Positions 54,606 through 64,000 of a stretch of DNA of 64,000 nucleotides are shown here, piece by piece. Where the stretch lies: contig JAWZYV010011908.1 of the NCBI GenBank assembly GCA_038373885.1, forward strand, positions 1 through 64,000, read 5' to 3'. Under the pieces are notes generated by a model. It searched no databases. It saw only the letters and a list, made by a program, of their open reading frames with translations, and was not told the DNA's origin. The position numbers and the translations under genes were made by a program. Positions within the stretch are counted from its first letter, which is position 1; every line of letters begins with the position of its first letter. The stretch is from Cheiracanthium punctorium (taxonomy: Eukaryota; Arthropoda; Arachnida; Araneae; Cheiracanthiidae).

Positions 54606-56834
54606 ATAACCCCACCCCCCGGCAAAAGAAGTCTGACGAGCAATAGACATGGTGAGTCATGTCATTGAGGTGGCCAGTCTCTCACTTGCGAGTCAGACGG
54701 CCTTGCAACCTAATCTTAAAAACTGCGAACTAATCTAATTTTCAAGTTTAGACACCTTAAATTTTTCTGACTAGAATTCTGGAGTTATGTTGTACAACAC
54801 TTAAGAGGCAGGATGCAGTTTCTAAAAATTGACAAAACATAATGATGCAATAGTACCAAAATTTTACAATAAACAATGAGTGTGCACAAATTTTTCAAAA
54901 ATATTACAAGTAAAATATTTACAACCTAGATGGAATACAATAATACTGTACAATAACAATATAGTAATATAATTTTAAAAAAATGGAATAAACATGGCTG
55001 ACATTCGTTTTCTTTGGCAAATACTCATGGCTTTGGCTTGCATGGCATAAAGTGAATGGAATAAAAATAAATTTGATAATTTGCAAAATGGAGTAAATTT
55101 AGTTAATGTAAAGGCAATGTAAAAAAAAAGAAAATGAAAAAATGTGCATAGTGTGTAGAAAATTTCGAGAACCATAGCTGTGAAACAGCAGTACTAAAAG
55201 AAAATTTGCTAGAAGAATTTGGCAAGGTAATACAATAAATGATAGCCTGCATAAAGTACTGCATTTATGTGACCTGACATGTTTTTTTTTTTTTTTCTAG
55301 CAATGTCTTGTTGTACTTTTCTTATTTGGTTATTACTAGTGTTTCTTAACAATATGAGGGCGAATACTCTCCTCAGAGGTTTTATTACTAACTAACCGTC
55401 TAGGCAAATTTAAAGTCTTATTTCATGTAAAAATATGGTTAGGGCATCATTATTCAATAAAGGAAATAATATACGATCATTTTGACACACACAAAAATTT
55501 ACACAGTAAATATTTAAAATAAAACATCTACATTTAAGCAAACCTAATATAATGCAAGACAAATTTTATTTACATTGGCACAATAGGTATTTGTTGTTTT
55601 CGTTTAAGTTATCGTACCCGGGTGCATGAATTTGTCAGATATTTTCAAGTGACTTTTCAGTGAATAAAATGACATAATCTCATGTAAATTAGAATTTGTG
55701 TCAAGTTAAGAGTCGCAATCGGTAAGTCAATTCAGGTAAATAATTAAATGAATCTAAACTACGTCATAGTGTGCAAATAACAAAAATTCAAAATTCAAAT
55801 CTTGGAAATGTAGGTACTACAGTAGAAATTTAAGCATTAATTTAATAATACTAAGACCTATATAAAACTTCAATTGAAATAAAATATTTAATAACAGAAT
55901 TCAATTGTAAACTTACCTTAATGAAAATACTAAATTAATCAAAACAAGTGCATGTATATCAATATATTTTTTTATCAACATTAAAATAGCACTTTTAAAA
56001 TAGCACACACATTTGATAATCATTTAAATATAATACTCTAATATTCAGTTCAAGTCTGAAAATATAAATCGCTTACTTCACTTTCCGAAAGAAATTAATA
56101 TCCACAAATTGAAATCGGCATTCTTCAACGATAAACAAACAAAAAAAAATATATCTTCTCTCACAGATATAAGGCAGGCAGGAGAAGGAGGTTCGGTCAA
56201 CATAAGCTGTATACGCGCACCACACAAGAACAAAAATATTCGGCGTGATGATGTACGGCTACAAAACATTTTTCTACCCCTATTACCGCAAGAGAGAGGT
56301 CTGTTTCGCAGCTGTGATGAGAGGCCAGACGTTTCTCGGGGGCCCCTTGGATTGCAATAAAGCCATTGAAACTCTGTGGATTTCCATCGGAATTTCAGAA
56401 TAGCAGCGGACGTGCGGGGGGAAAAATATGAAAAACGAGGCGCAGATTTCTGGATGGTAAACGGTAGAGAAAGATGATTTCAGATAACGGAGGGCAGGCA
56501 TTTTCAGGTACTTCTTTATATTACGTGTCGGCATCAGTGTCGTTAGTCGCTACGAAAAACTAGGGAGCGCAAATTTTCACGCGATTGTAGTTTCATCTTC
56601 CACGGCGATAGAGCATTGCAGAAAGCAGGGAATGAGGAAGTCCAGATATCTGCAGTCGGTGAAGAGGCAAGTTGGTTCTACTCCGTCGCATCTCTCTGAT
56701 CGGCAGGCGGTCGGCATAGCGCCGCATCTCCGGCGTACGGTAAGCAGTGTATCCCGTCTCCCGGACTATTGAGCGTTAATTTTTTACAATTTAAATTTTT
56801 TATTGGGACACAGGAAATCTTCCTGTCGACATTT
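54606..56834 (-). other. Internal region of the LTR element
   Basis: The purine tract (minus strand) adjoins the 3' LTR at 54606-54625. There are no retroviral motifs such as a CCHC knuckle, DTG or YxDD in any frame I examined. The right side (56160-56820) is GC-richer and could be the leader; I could not match a primer binding site next to 56834. Confidence 0.5.
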
Positions 56835-57319
56835 TGAAGTGTCAGATATTTCAGTAAAGTTTCCGAGTTAAGGCAGGTAACTGTTTATTGAACATTATCT
56901 TTAAGTTACAATATAGAGAGAAGAGGGGAGGGGAGACGGGTACGAAAATCTGCGTGGACTAGTTAAGCAGTTCTAGTGGCAGAAGTCTGTCGATTTTTGA
57001 GGTGCGGGCGTATTTACGCTCATCGTACCACGTGGGTTGCTAAGACGTAACTCCGCCCCTCTCTCATCTCTAATCGAATTACATGCATAGTATTATTAAC
57101 ATAACCTGCATCCGGGATTACAAGGGCGTGGGGACACGTGTACTCTAAAAAGAACACAGAATCGAGGACTTGGTGTCTGACAATTAACTAAAGAAATAAA
57201 ACATAGCTCCAGAGCGCGCGTGGCAAGTAGTATAACAGGAAAGCAAAAATTACAGTGAAAGTACCTGCTTGAACAATACCCAAACTAGTAAAACCCAAAT
57301 TACCATTTTATACATTACA
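56835..57319 (-). repeat. Intact 5' LTR of the minus-strand element
   Basis: 485 bp, TG...CA. It serves as the uninterrupted reference for the split LTR and for the Harbinger target site. Confidence 0.8.
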
Positions 57320-57779
57320 TATATATATATATATATGAGGTACAGTCGCCAAATTCCGTTCCCGAGCTTAATTTCGTCCCCGTCGGTGTATCTTTTTCTA
57401 AATAACGCCATCTAGTTTTAATTCGCCAAATCTAAAGTTAGTTATGTCATCTGCCACTGTAAAAGTTTGACGATGAAACGTAGCTCCTTGCGCAAGATAT
57501 TTAAAAGAAAAAACTGTCCAAGGTGAGTTTTTAATGAAAATACTATGAGTACTGTTTAAATATGGATGTATTTGAGTTACTGTCATGAAATGTTTGACAA
57601 AATTTGTTATTTCTTAAATTGAAATTGATTGAGATTTTATTTAGGTTTTGATATGTGCTTTTGGTTTAATGGATGATATCCACAAACTTGACAAATTCTT
57701 AATATCGTCCCCTCACATGAGCCTAATATTGCCCCCGGGACGGTATTTAGGTCACTTCATCTGAACCAAGAACACTAAC

Positions 57780-58268
57780 GGCATCACCTAGGTTAAACAA
57801 CAATTTCTCCCCGTTTATAGTTCCAGCTGACATACAACCTTTTCCAGTTGTTGAGCCACCTTCAACGTCACCTAGGCGAGGCAAAGCATGGTAGTTACGG
57901 CTTCACCGCATAAACAAGAAATAATAGACTCCAGACGCGGAAAAGAAAAAGATGAAAGAAAAAAAGGAAAAAAGGGTTAGAAATTTAAAGCAAAATACGA
58001 CAGTAAGCAACAAAAAGAAAACAAAAAGTGAGGTAAGAATCTATCTTCTGGCGAGGACACGTCTGATGAAGACCCAATTTTAGTTCCTACTGACGAAGAA
58101 GATAGTTACAACGATGACGCTGAATGCCCAGTATGTCAGAAAATGCTTTCTCAAGATACAAAGGGAGAGAAATGGATAAGATGCACAAAATGTTTCCAAT
58201 GGATGCATGAGGATTGTGTTGAAAATCCAGGAGTAAATTTTGTTTGTGCAATCTGCTTTGAGAATTAA
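57780..58268 (+). pseudogene. Tigger-type transposase C-terminus with PHD-like zinc finger
   Basis: Near 57815-57890 the plus strand reads PADIQPFPVVEPPSTSPRRG, the proline-rich tail that follows the DDE_1 domain in many arthropod copies. After a basic stretch, an open frame from about 58040 reads SGEDTSDED, then ECPVCQKML, WIRCTKCFQWMHEDC and FVCAIC before TAA 58266-58268. The Cys4-His-Cys3 spacing is that of a PHD-type finger often found at the end of these transposases. The catalytic core is missing. Confidence 0.65.
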
Positions 58269-58562
58269 AATTACTTAAACTATACCAATGATTAATCAAA
58301 GTCTGATTAGACATAATAATTATGATTATTAATAATGTCCTTTAACGATAGCATTTAAGTTTACGCACTGATTATTGTGAACTCAATATCGTCCGCGGGA
58401 CGTAATTAGGCGTCTAAAAAAATATTCTCAGAATTTCTTGTTTTTTGTTAAAGCTATTTTTGTAGAAAAAGTAACAGAGTTAAAAAGTTTCTGACTGTTC
58501 AGAATAATAAAGAAATGTTCCAACTTAACTCTGATGTTTTATTTATTACTTCACTTTATATA

Positions 58563-60064
58563 CACTCATGTCCATAAATTAAGGATAATGAAGTTCAGGC
58601 AAAGAAAGAGAAAGAAGCAAAACAAATTTGACTTATTTGTAAAGTCTATTTATTAAACAAAAAGTAAAGGGCAAAAAAGATGCTATATGTTTGACATAAT
58701 TAATAAAAATTGAGAGTTTTACTGCCTTGACCAAATTTCAAAAAAGAACCTATTTACAAAAAACAGTATAACATGGTTAGTAGGATGGTTAATACGGAGT
58801 ATGTCTCCCGGACGATGCAATACAGGCCTGACAACGCCTAGGCATGCTGAGTATCAAATGATCAATCTGATCTTGGGGAATATTACACCACTCATCAAGC
58901 AATGCACTCCGAAGTTCCGGTAGACAGGTGGGAGGGGGTTGACGGGCTTCAATTCTTCGGCCAAGCATATCCCACACATGCTCTATTGGATTCAAGTCCG
59001 GTGAGTATTCTGGCCAATGCATACGGAGGATATCCTCCGATTGAAGGCATTCGTCTACAATGTTTGCACGGTGAGGACGGGCGTTGTCATCCATAAACAC
59101 AAATTCAGCACCCATGGCGCCCCGAAACAAACATACATGTTGTTCCAGAATGACATCCCGATAGATGTAACCTGTCATCGTTATACTCTGAACATGCAGG
59201 TCAGTTCTGGAACCAAGAATAATTCCTCCCCAAACGAACCATCTTGCACCACCGTAACAGTGTCTTTCAATGGTGTTCTCTTGGGGGTAACGGGTACCTG
59301 GCGCTCTCCAGATGAATGTCCGGCGAGAATCAGACTCCAAACTAAACCTGGACTCATCGGAAAACATCACACAAGACCACTGTCTCGGTGTCCACAATGC
59401 ATGCTCTCTACTCCAGGTTAATCGCAGGCGACAGTGAGTTGCGGTAAGTGGAACACATCTGACAGGCCTACGAGCATATAGACCAATGTGCCCTAAGCGT
59501 CTGTACAAGGTCTGCCTTGAAACTGTCGTACCGGTAGCTGAAGAGAGCTGACGAGACAGGTCTGATGCTGTACTCCGTCTGTTTTTTTGGCAGTAACTGC
59601 CAAATAGCGGTCCTCATTCGGCGTTGTAACTCGGGGGCGACCTGTGCTGTAACGTCTACTCACATTACCATCATCTTGGAATCGTTGCCAAAGCCTGGAG
59701 ATGACACTCTGGGCGATTAAGTTCCTCGGATACTTCCAGCTGGGTACGTCCACATTCCAGTCGTCCGATAATTCTGCCACGTAAAACATCATCCAAATGC
59801 CCCCTTAGTGCCATAACTATGCGGTTTTTGCACTGAAAGGCTTTCACAGCGCTTGTGAACAATTTTACTTCTTTGCCACCATTCCTTATATACCCCTCTC
59901 TTACACTCTCGTCATTGTGACGTACCATCCACGCCATCTGGTGGTTTCCTGTAATTTGCATATTCTTCTTCAAGATGTGTGTAATCATTCCACAGGTGAA
60001 ATTTTTATTTTAGAGATCAATTTCTGTGTGATTCTGAATTATCCTTAATTTATGGACATGAGTG
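58563..60064 (-). mobile_element. Tc1-like element, copy 2
   Basis: The 1,502-bp element shares its ends and about 95% or more of its sequence with 47465-48969. TA at 58561-58562 and 60065-60066. It is nested in the Tigger-like element. Confidence 0.92.
58789..59814 (-). pseudogene. Tc1 transposase with two frameshifts (copy 2)
   Basis: Same protein as copy 1. Lesions differ: a 2-base deletion near 59718 (GATTAAG where copy 1 has GATTCCAAG) and a 1-base loss near 59587 in a T run. The Trp codon that is a stop in copy 1 is intact here. All three catalytic residues are present. Confidence 0.9.
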
Positions 60065-60120
60065 TATTATTTTAAAAACTTGCTTTTTACAAAAAGGGGA
60101 CGTTATTTGGCGATTGTATC

Positions 60121-60121
60121 T

Positions 60122-60192
<71 letters not shown>

Positions 60193-60207
60193 ATGTATAT
60201 ATATATA
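60121..60207. repeat. Compound microsatellite (TA)n(TG)n(TATG)n
   Basis: About 12 TA, 15 TG and several TATG units follow directly after the Tigger target site. The same kind of (TA)n lies on the other side of that element (57320-57337), so the insertion was into a TA repeat. Confidence 0.9.
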
Positions 60208-60229
60208 CATATAGTATATACGGACACTG

Positions 60230-60755
60230 CATTTTTAAAATGTCCGAACTTTCCGCATCGATGGCATTTTACTTTCGGTCGGGCTCTCTAGCTTGTTTCA
60301 TTCAGCTTCTCTGTCTGCATCCCTCATTCTAAGTCGGTGTTCTTCTGCGACTAATTCGATTAAGATATCTTTAAAGATGAATTGTTCATAATTCCATCTT
60401 AATATAGACTGGACAATACCCTCATACTCGGCGGGAAAATGACGCAGCGATTGAAAAGATAAATAAACTTCTGTGATTTGCTTATTTATAGCTAACATTT
60501 GCTCATTAATCATTTTTTACATGGCTGCAAACCTATCGAAACTTTCGTCCGGTTGAATCTTGCACGCACAAAGCTCAGAGAACAATTTCATATGATGCAA
60601 CCTATTGTCTGGTCTAAATCCTTTTCCCTTGCTACAGGTTTAATTTCTTTCCCTATTAATAAGTCCTAACCGCCTTTTTCTATAAGGACATATTTTATGT
60701 CTGATACCCAGTTGGCATAATTCGTGGCGTTTAATTTTTCTATGCTTATCCGCAT
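60230..60755 (-). pseudogene. Ty1/copia gag remnant
   Basis: The minus strand from ATG near 60755 reads SIEKLNATNYANWVSDIKYV, the standard copia gag start, with a stop after EKGG. It continues with LRHFPAEYEGIVQSIL and DILIELVAEEHRLRMRD (the UBN2-type region), and ends with a zinc knuckle CHRCGKFGHFKN whose last Cys is lost next to the microsatellite. At least two stops. The pol part is missing. Confidence 0.8.
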
Positions 60756-61570
60756 CGTATTGAAATTTTTATTTTTTTTTTTCTTCTTAAGTTGTCATAA
60801 ATTCTAGTAGGGAAGAAGTTACACGCAACTACCAAAGTCTGCTTTAGGTTGAAAGCTCATAACCTTTGCTGTTCGCTAAGTAAGACTTAAAAATAAAGAA
60901 ACTAGCACTTCACTCACGAAGTGACGTAGTCTAGTACTATTTATGCAGCAATTTAGCAGAGCTATAAAAGCTATTTGCACAGTGAAATCTAAAAAAAAGA
61001 AACTTGGCAGTGTGTAAAACATGTCTAGAAATTGATGACTCATAAAAAGTTTTAAAAAACTTTGCTTATTGAAGAAAAGTATAAAAACATTTAATCACAG
61101 TTAAGGCACAGTAAATTATCATAGATAACAAGCATATTTACTCCACCAATATGAGGGCTTTCATTTCACTAGAAACGGCAAAAGCAAAAGCAATCCAAAG
61201 CCAAAGTTAATCGCTACACATTTGCACAAGTATTTATACTGGCCGAGCTACGCAGTTTGCGTAAAATTACGGGCACTGAGCATGACCGGGAGAATATCAT
61301 CATATAGAAACACGTCCGCGGAAACTCAGACGCCTGGCGGGAAAAGGTGTAAACATACCATTCGGCGAATGGTCGGTATCCGGTAAACATCGCCGTTAGC
61401 GATGAAAAGGATTTAACTTAGTAACTGCGTATGGGAGCTTTACTATGCTCGAGATACGCTGAAGCAATGATTTAATGTGATTTAGAGAGAGCTGTCCAGA
61501 ATAAATTTTAATTCTGGCGAAGAACTTTAAGAATTCTGGCGAATTACTATCTCCAGATATCAACCATATG
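60756..61570 (-). other. Copia leader and probable LTR (limits uncertain)
   Basis: In element orientation, GGTTATGAGCTTT near 60850-60864 resembles the initiator-Met half-tRNA primer site of copia elements, so the 5' LTR should lie from about 60867 rightward, starting TGCTGTTCGC. I could not fix its outer end. No ORF of note. Confidence 0.4.
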
Positions 61571-61572
61571 TA

Positions 61573-63481
61573 CAGCTGCGGAAAAAAAAGGCCCACTTGT
61601 ACATTTTTCGACCGTCGTTCGTCGCACAGCAAAGTTACAGATACCAATCCTTTACGATTGACGCACACTTTAATTTGCTATGCATAAAAATTGCATAAGG
61701 GGCCATTTACATATTAAAATTCGCACCAACTTTTTTTTTCTCAATAGCAACCCCTAGATTTCACTTCATATTTCAAAAATTTAGCTCATTTTAACCCCGG
61801 ACACCAATTTTCAATAAATTTGGACAGAAAATGAGTGAGTTATGAGCACCCAAAATCCCCCTCCCCTTATGTTAAAATATTTTTTCATACTTCAATTCAT
61901 ATCTCATATAATATTGGTAGTAAGAAGCTGATTTTTATTCGTACTATTCGAACTAAACGACCCAAACATAATTTAATGTTATTATGATTTTTAATAAATC
62001 ATTAATATGAATTATGAATTATTAAATTAATATTCAAAAAAATTATGAATAGCGACCCAGCCAAATTTCGATGGAAATAGATGCAGAAATTAATATTACA
62101 TGGCTGTGCAAAATTTCAAATTTTTACGTTCAGTAGTTTAATTTATATTAAATAAAATGTGTTATTTTCATGAGTTAAGGGACGATATATAAATTTATTA
62201 AGTGAAAATTTTTTGAAAATTGCATAAAATAAATGTAAATTAGATTTATTTTGTGCAAAAACACAGTAAAAGATACCAGTATTAAAAATATCAAATTTTG
62301 AAGCAAATAAATTAGAGGCTTTTACAGTTTGTTGGGGATTCTATAAAGCGTGTATTGTTGCGTCCACTACCATATTCCCCAAAATTAAATATTTTCCAGC
62401 TATAGAATTAGATGCAGTAGATGTATGTCTTCTAATACAACGTCCTATTTCTGAAAAACTAACATCCCCAACTTTCCAGGCATGAATGTGACCTTTTTTA
62501 ATATCGGAAACATTAGGTCTTTGGAATTCCCCATACTTTATCAAACATTCAAAATCACGTTTTTCTGTAAAAAAATTTTCATCTAACTATAAATTAAAAT
62601 ACCGCCAAAAGTCTTAAGAATATTGCACATTGCAGGCGATAGTATTAAATGAAGAAAGTGAAATAACAAACACAGAGATAATATTGGGTCGGCAAAAAAG
62701 TAATTGCGTTTTTTACATGAAATTCAAACAAATAAATTTTCAATCATGAAACCATTCTTTAAGTTCGACCATAGCTGAGTCGAGCAATATTCATGCTTGT
62801 AGTCAGAAGAGCAGGGAGCAGCCTCTAACTCCTGCCAACATTTCAGCTGTCTAAGAGAAACATCAAGGGAAACACTGCATAACAATTTCAAAATTAGAAA
62901 GATTTTCAAAATCCTTAGCAGTCATTTTGCATTTTTCCCTTAATTCATGTGTACGAGCCAAGGAAGTTATGAACTGACGGGTCATTTGGACCACAGACTA
63001 AATATTCTATTCTACCCTTGATATTCTCGGTACAAAAAACTTTAAGAGAGATGGGAACAATATTTTCCTTGAAAATAATATTAATTTCTTTTAACTCTCG
63101 CGAGCGAAATAAATGAAAGGCGAAAAGCTCGGAACCCACAAACAGCGTTTTTCAATTTGCAGAAAGTCCCTTAAAAACGCGCAAAAATGAATTCGCAATA
63201 TCTCCGGAAATTATCGTAGAAAATTGGTGAAAATTTATATTTATATATAATTTGATATTATATATAATTTGAAGGTTTTCTTTCGTTTAATGAAGTCAAA
63301 ATATGGGGTTGCCATTGAGAAAAACGAAGTTGATGCATAATTAAATATGAAGACGGCCCTTTATGCAAATTAAATTAATAGTACATTAAAGTTATTTGCA
63401 AACGAATGGTATATACAACTTTGCTATACGACGAACGATGGCGAAATAAAAAGCAAGTGGGCCTTTTTTTTTCCGCAGCTG
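61573..63481 (-). mobile_element. Tc1-like element with long imperfect inverted repeats
   Basis: TA at 61571-61572 and 63482-63483. The ends CAGCTGCGGAAAAAAAAGGC match exactly in inverse. The similarity continues with gaps for about 250 bp on each side (TCAATxGCAACCCC near 61740 and 63310). The inside holds a decayed transposase start. Confidence 0.8.
62341..62544 (-). pseudogene. Tc1-type transposase N-terminal remnant
   Basis: The 67-codon frame reads FQRPNVSDIKKGHIHAWKVG and VSFSEIGRCIRRHTSTASNS, like the first helix-turn-helix of Tc1 transposases. No catalytic domain is recognisable downstream (61700-62340). A mariner-type end, TTGGGTCGGCAAAAAAGTAA, occurs nearby at about 62684, suggesting another small fragment. 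Confidence 0.5.
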
Positions 63482-63488
63482 TACAGTG

Positions 63489-63680
63489 ACCACTACATAA
63501 ATTAACGTCAGTTGAAAAATAATTGTATTTTCTCACTTTGGAGACACCCCCTTAACGCTTGGCGACAAATGCCAAAATCTCAAAATTGCAGTATCTCGGT
63601 AACTTTTCCGCTTAGAGAAATGGGATTCTTTTATTAATTTTCTCAGAAAAGAGTAATATTTTTCTAAATATAGGGCAATT
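63489..63680 (-). repeat. Fragment related to the foldback MITE at 34.6-35.6 kb
   Basis: The reverse complement shares GGCATTTGTCGCCAAGC, AAGTGAGAAAA and CAACTGACGTTAATTTATG, in the same order, with 34850-34940. It is a partial, diverged copy. Confidence 0.7.
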
Positions 63681-64000
63681 CCGGGATATCCAGGCAAGTA
63701 CTTAGTTAATGCGCCTCTTCATATATGGCGCAACTATCGCAGTGAGACACCTAAAGTTATTTTATAAGGCGTGCTACTATTTGCTACTCAAAAAAGATAA
63801 TAAATTTTCAGCTAATTATCATTGTTGCTGTTGGTGAGTCAGATAATTTTTTTCCGGGGAACATGTAGGCTTCCAAATAACCTAAAATGGCGACGTGAAA
63901 TCCATAACGTAGAGTAAGGGTGGGTTGTACTTGTCATCCGCACGATCGGGACAGATGGACCACGCCCAGGCGAGAGAAATGGACCTCGTCTAGGCGGGAC
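63681..64000. other. No recognised feature
   Basis: The last 120 bases are GC-richer, with a GGACCACGCCCAGGCGAGAG and GACCTCGTCTAGGCGGGAC pair, a short imperfect direct repeat. Nothing further can be supported at the window edge. Confidence 0.5.

Larger units (their letters stand above)
42818..57319 (-). mobile_element. Non-autonomous LTR retrotransposon, 3' LTR split by Harbinger
   Basis: Two LTR copies, both TGAAGTGTCAG...CATTACA, lie at 56835-57319 (485 bp, intact) and at 42818-43028 plus 54337-54605 (480 bp, split). Next to the split LTR at 54606-54625 the minus strand reads a purine tract with GGGGGGTGGGG, a polypurine tract placed as expected for a minus-strand element. The internal region (54606-56834, 2.2 kb) has no gag or pol I can recognise, so it is a non-autonomous (LARD/TRIM-like) copy. 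Flanks are GATA and TATA, a one-mismatch 4-bp duplication at best. Confidence 0.75.
57343..60116 (+). mobile_element. Pogo/Tigger-like element carrying a nested Tc1 copy
   Basis: Ends CAGTCGCCAAATTCCGTTCC and, reversed, CAATCGCCAAATAACGTCCC with TA on both sides (57341-57342 and 60117-60118). Without the Tc1 insert it is about 1.27 kb. It retains only the C-terminal part of a DDE_1 (Tigger/CENP-B-like) transposase, so it is internally deleted. Confidence 0.75.

Noticed and set aside
54606..56834. Possible coding region inside the LTR element
   Set aside because: No gag or pol motif was found in six frames by eye; only short unrelated ORFs.
47919..59421. Plus-strand ORFs of 134 codons at 47919-48323 and 59017-59421
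   Set aside because: They are antisense to the Tc1 transposases and conserved only because the two element copies are alike.
60050..60332. ORFs with Tyr-Ile/Cys-Val repeats across 60120-60210
   Set aside because: They translate a TA/TG microsatellite.
1..64000. tRNA, rRNA, CRISPR, bacterial operon or host housekeeping gene
   Set aside because: No cloverleaf boxes, rRNA-like blocks or conserved host protein motifs were seen. Tight gene packing is confined to the Polinton.

Overview
The window looks like AT-rich, transposon-dense animal chromosome. It is most likely arthropod, perhaps an arachnid, because the transposase families, the Ty3/gypsy gag type and the Polinton gene set are ones common in arthropod genomes. 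That placement is inference. I see no ordinary host gene, tRNA, rRNA or CRISPR array; almost everything recognisable is mobile DNA, much of it nested.

The main object is a Polinton/Maverick (adintovirus-like) element at 3124-22962. It starts with AG, ends with CT, has 234-bp terminal inverted repeats and a perfect 6-bp target duplication (TTCGTG). Its genes form two divergent blocks that meet at about 11.9 kb. The leftward block holds two small genes, a leucine-rich-repeat gene, protein-primed family B DNA polymerase, an integrase remnant, a parvovirus-like phospholipase A2 domain, a small membrane protein and the FtsK/HerA-type packaging ATPase. The rightward block holds a coiled-coil protein, a small hydrophobic virion-type protein, an adenain-like protease, a probable minor capsid protein, the major capsid protein, two fibre-like proteins, a repeat protein, one unrecognised gene, two membrane proteins and a paralogue of a left-end gene. 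Polymerase and integrase would copy and insert the DNA; capsid proteins, protease and ATPase would build and fill particles. Most core genes carry frameshifts or stops, the integrase core is gone, and two younger elements sit inside it: a piggyBac-type MITE (9622-9850) and a Kolobok-like transposon (12751-16354). At least 15 genes start at the same ATAAATG motif, usually abutting or overlapping the previous stop codon.

Left and right of the Polinton lie two direct copies of a 0.9-kb repeat (1077-1945 and 26155-27065) and the outer ends of a pogo/Tigger-like element (402 and 27532). A minus-strand Ty3/gypsy gag-protease remnant begins at 27.5-29.2 kb, and what may be its downstream part lies at 1-400, as though one gypsy copy had been split by the whole 27-kb insertion.

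From 29.7 kb onward the window is a stack of transposons: a mariner-like element with an intact 361-codon transposase (29686-31320); a 3 x 178-bp tandem repeat (33258-33791); a foldback MITE (34599-35595); a Tc1-like element (35609-40201) holding a hAT element (36360-39410); a second DDE element (40208-42814); a 1174-bp tandem duplication across their junction; and a non-autonomous minus-strand LTR element (42818-57319) whose 3' LTR is split by an 11.3-kb PIF/Harbinger element (43029-54333), itself holding three more insertions. A Tigger-like element (57343-60116) then holds a second copy of a Tc1 element. The window ends with a copia gag remnant (60.2-60.8 kb) and a Tc1-like element with long terminal repeats (61573-63481). 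Identifications rest on motifs, TIRs and target duplications read by eye; no database search was run.
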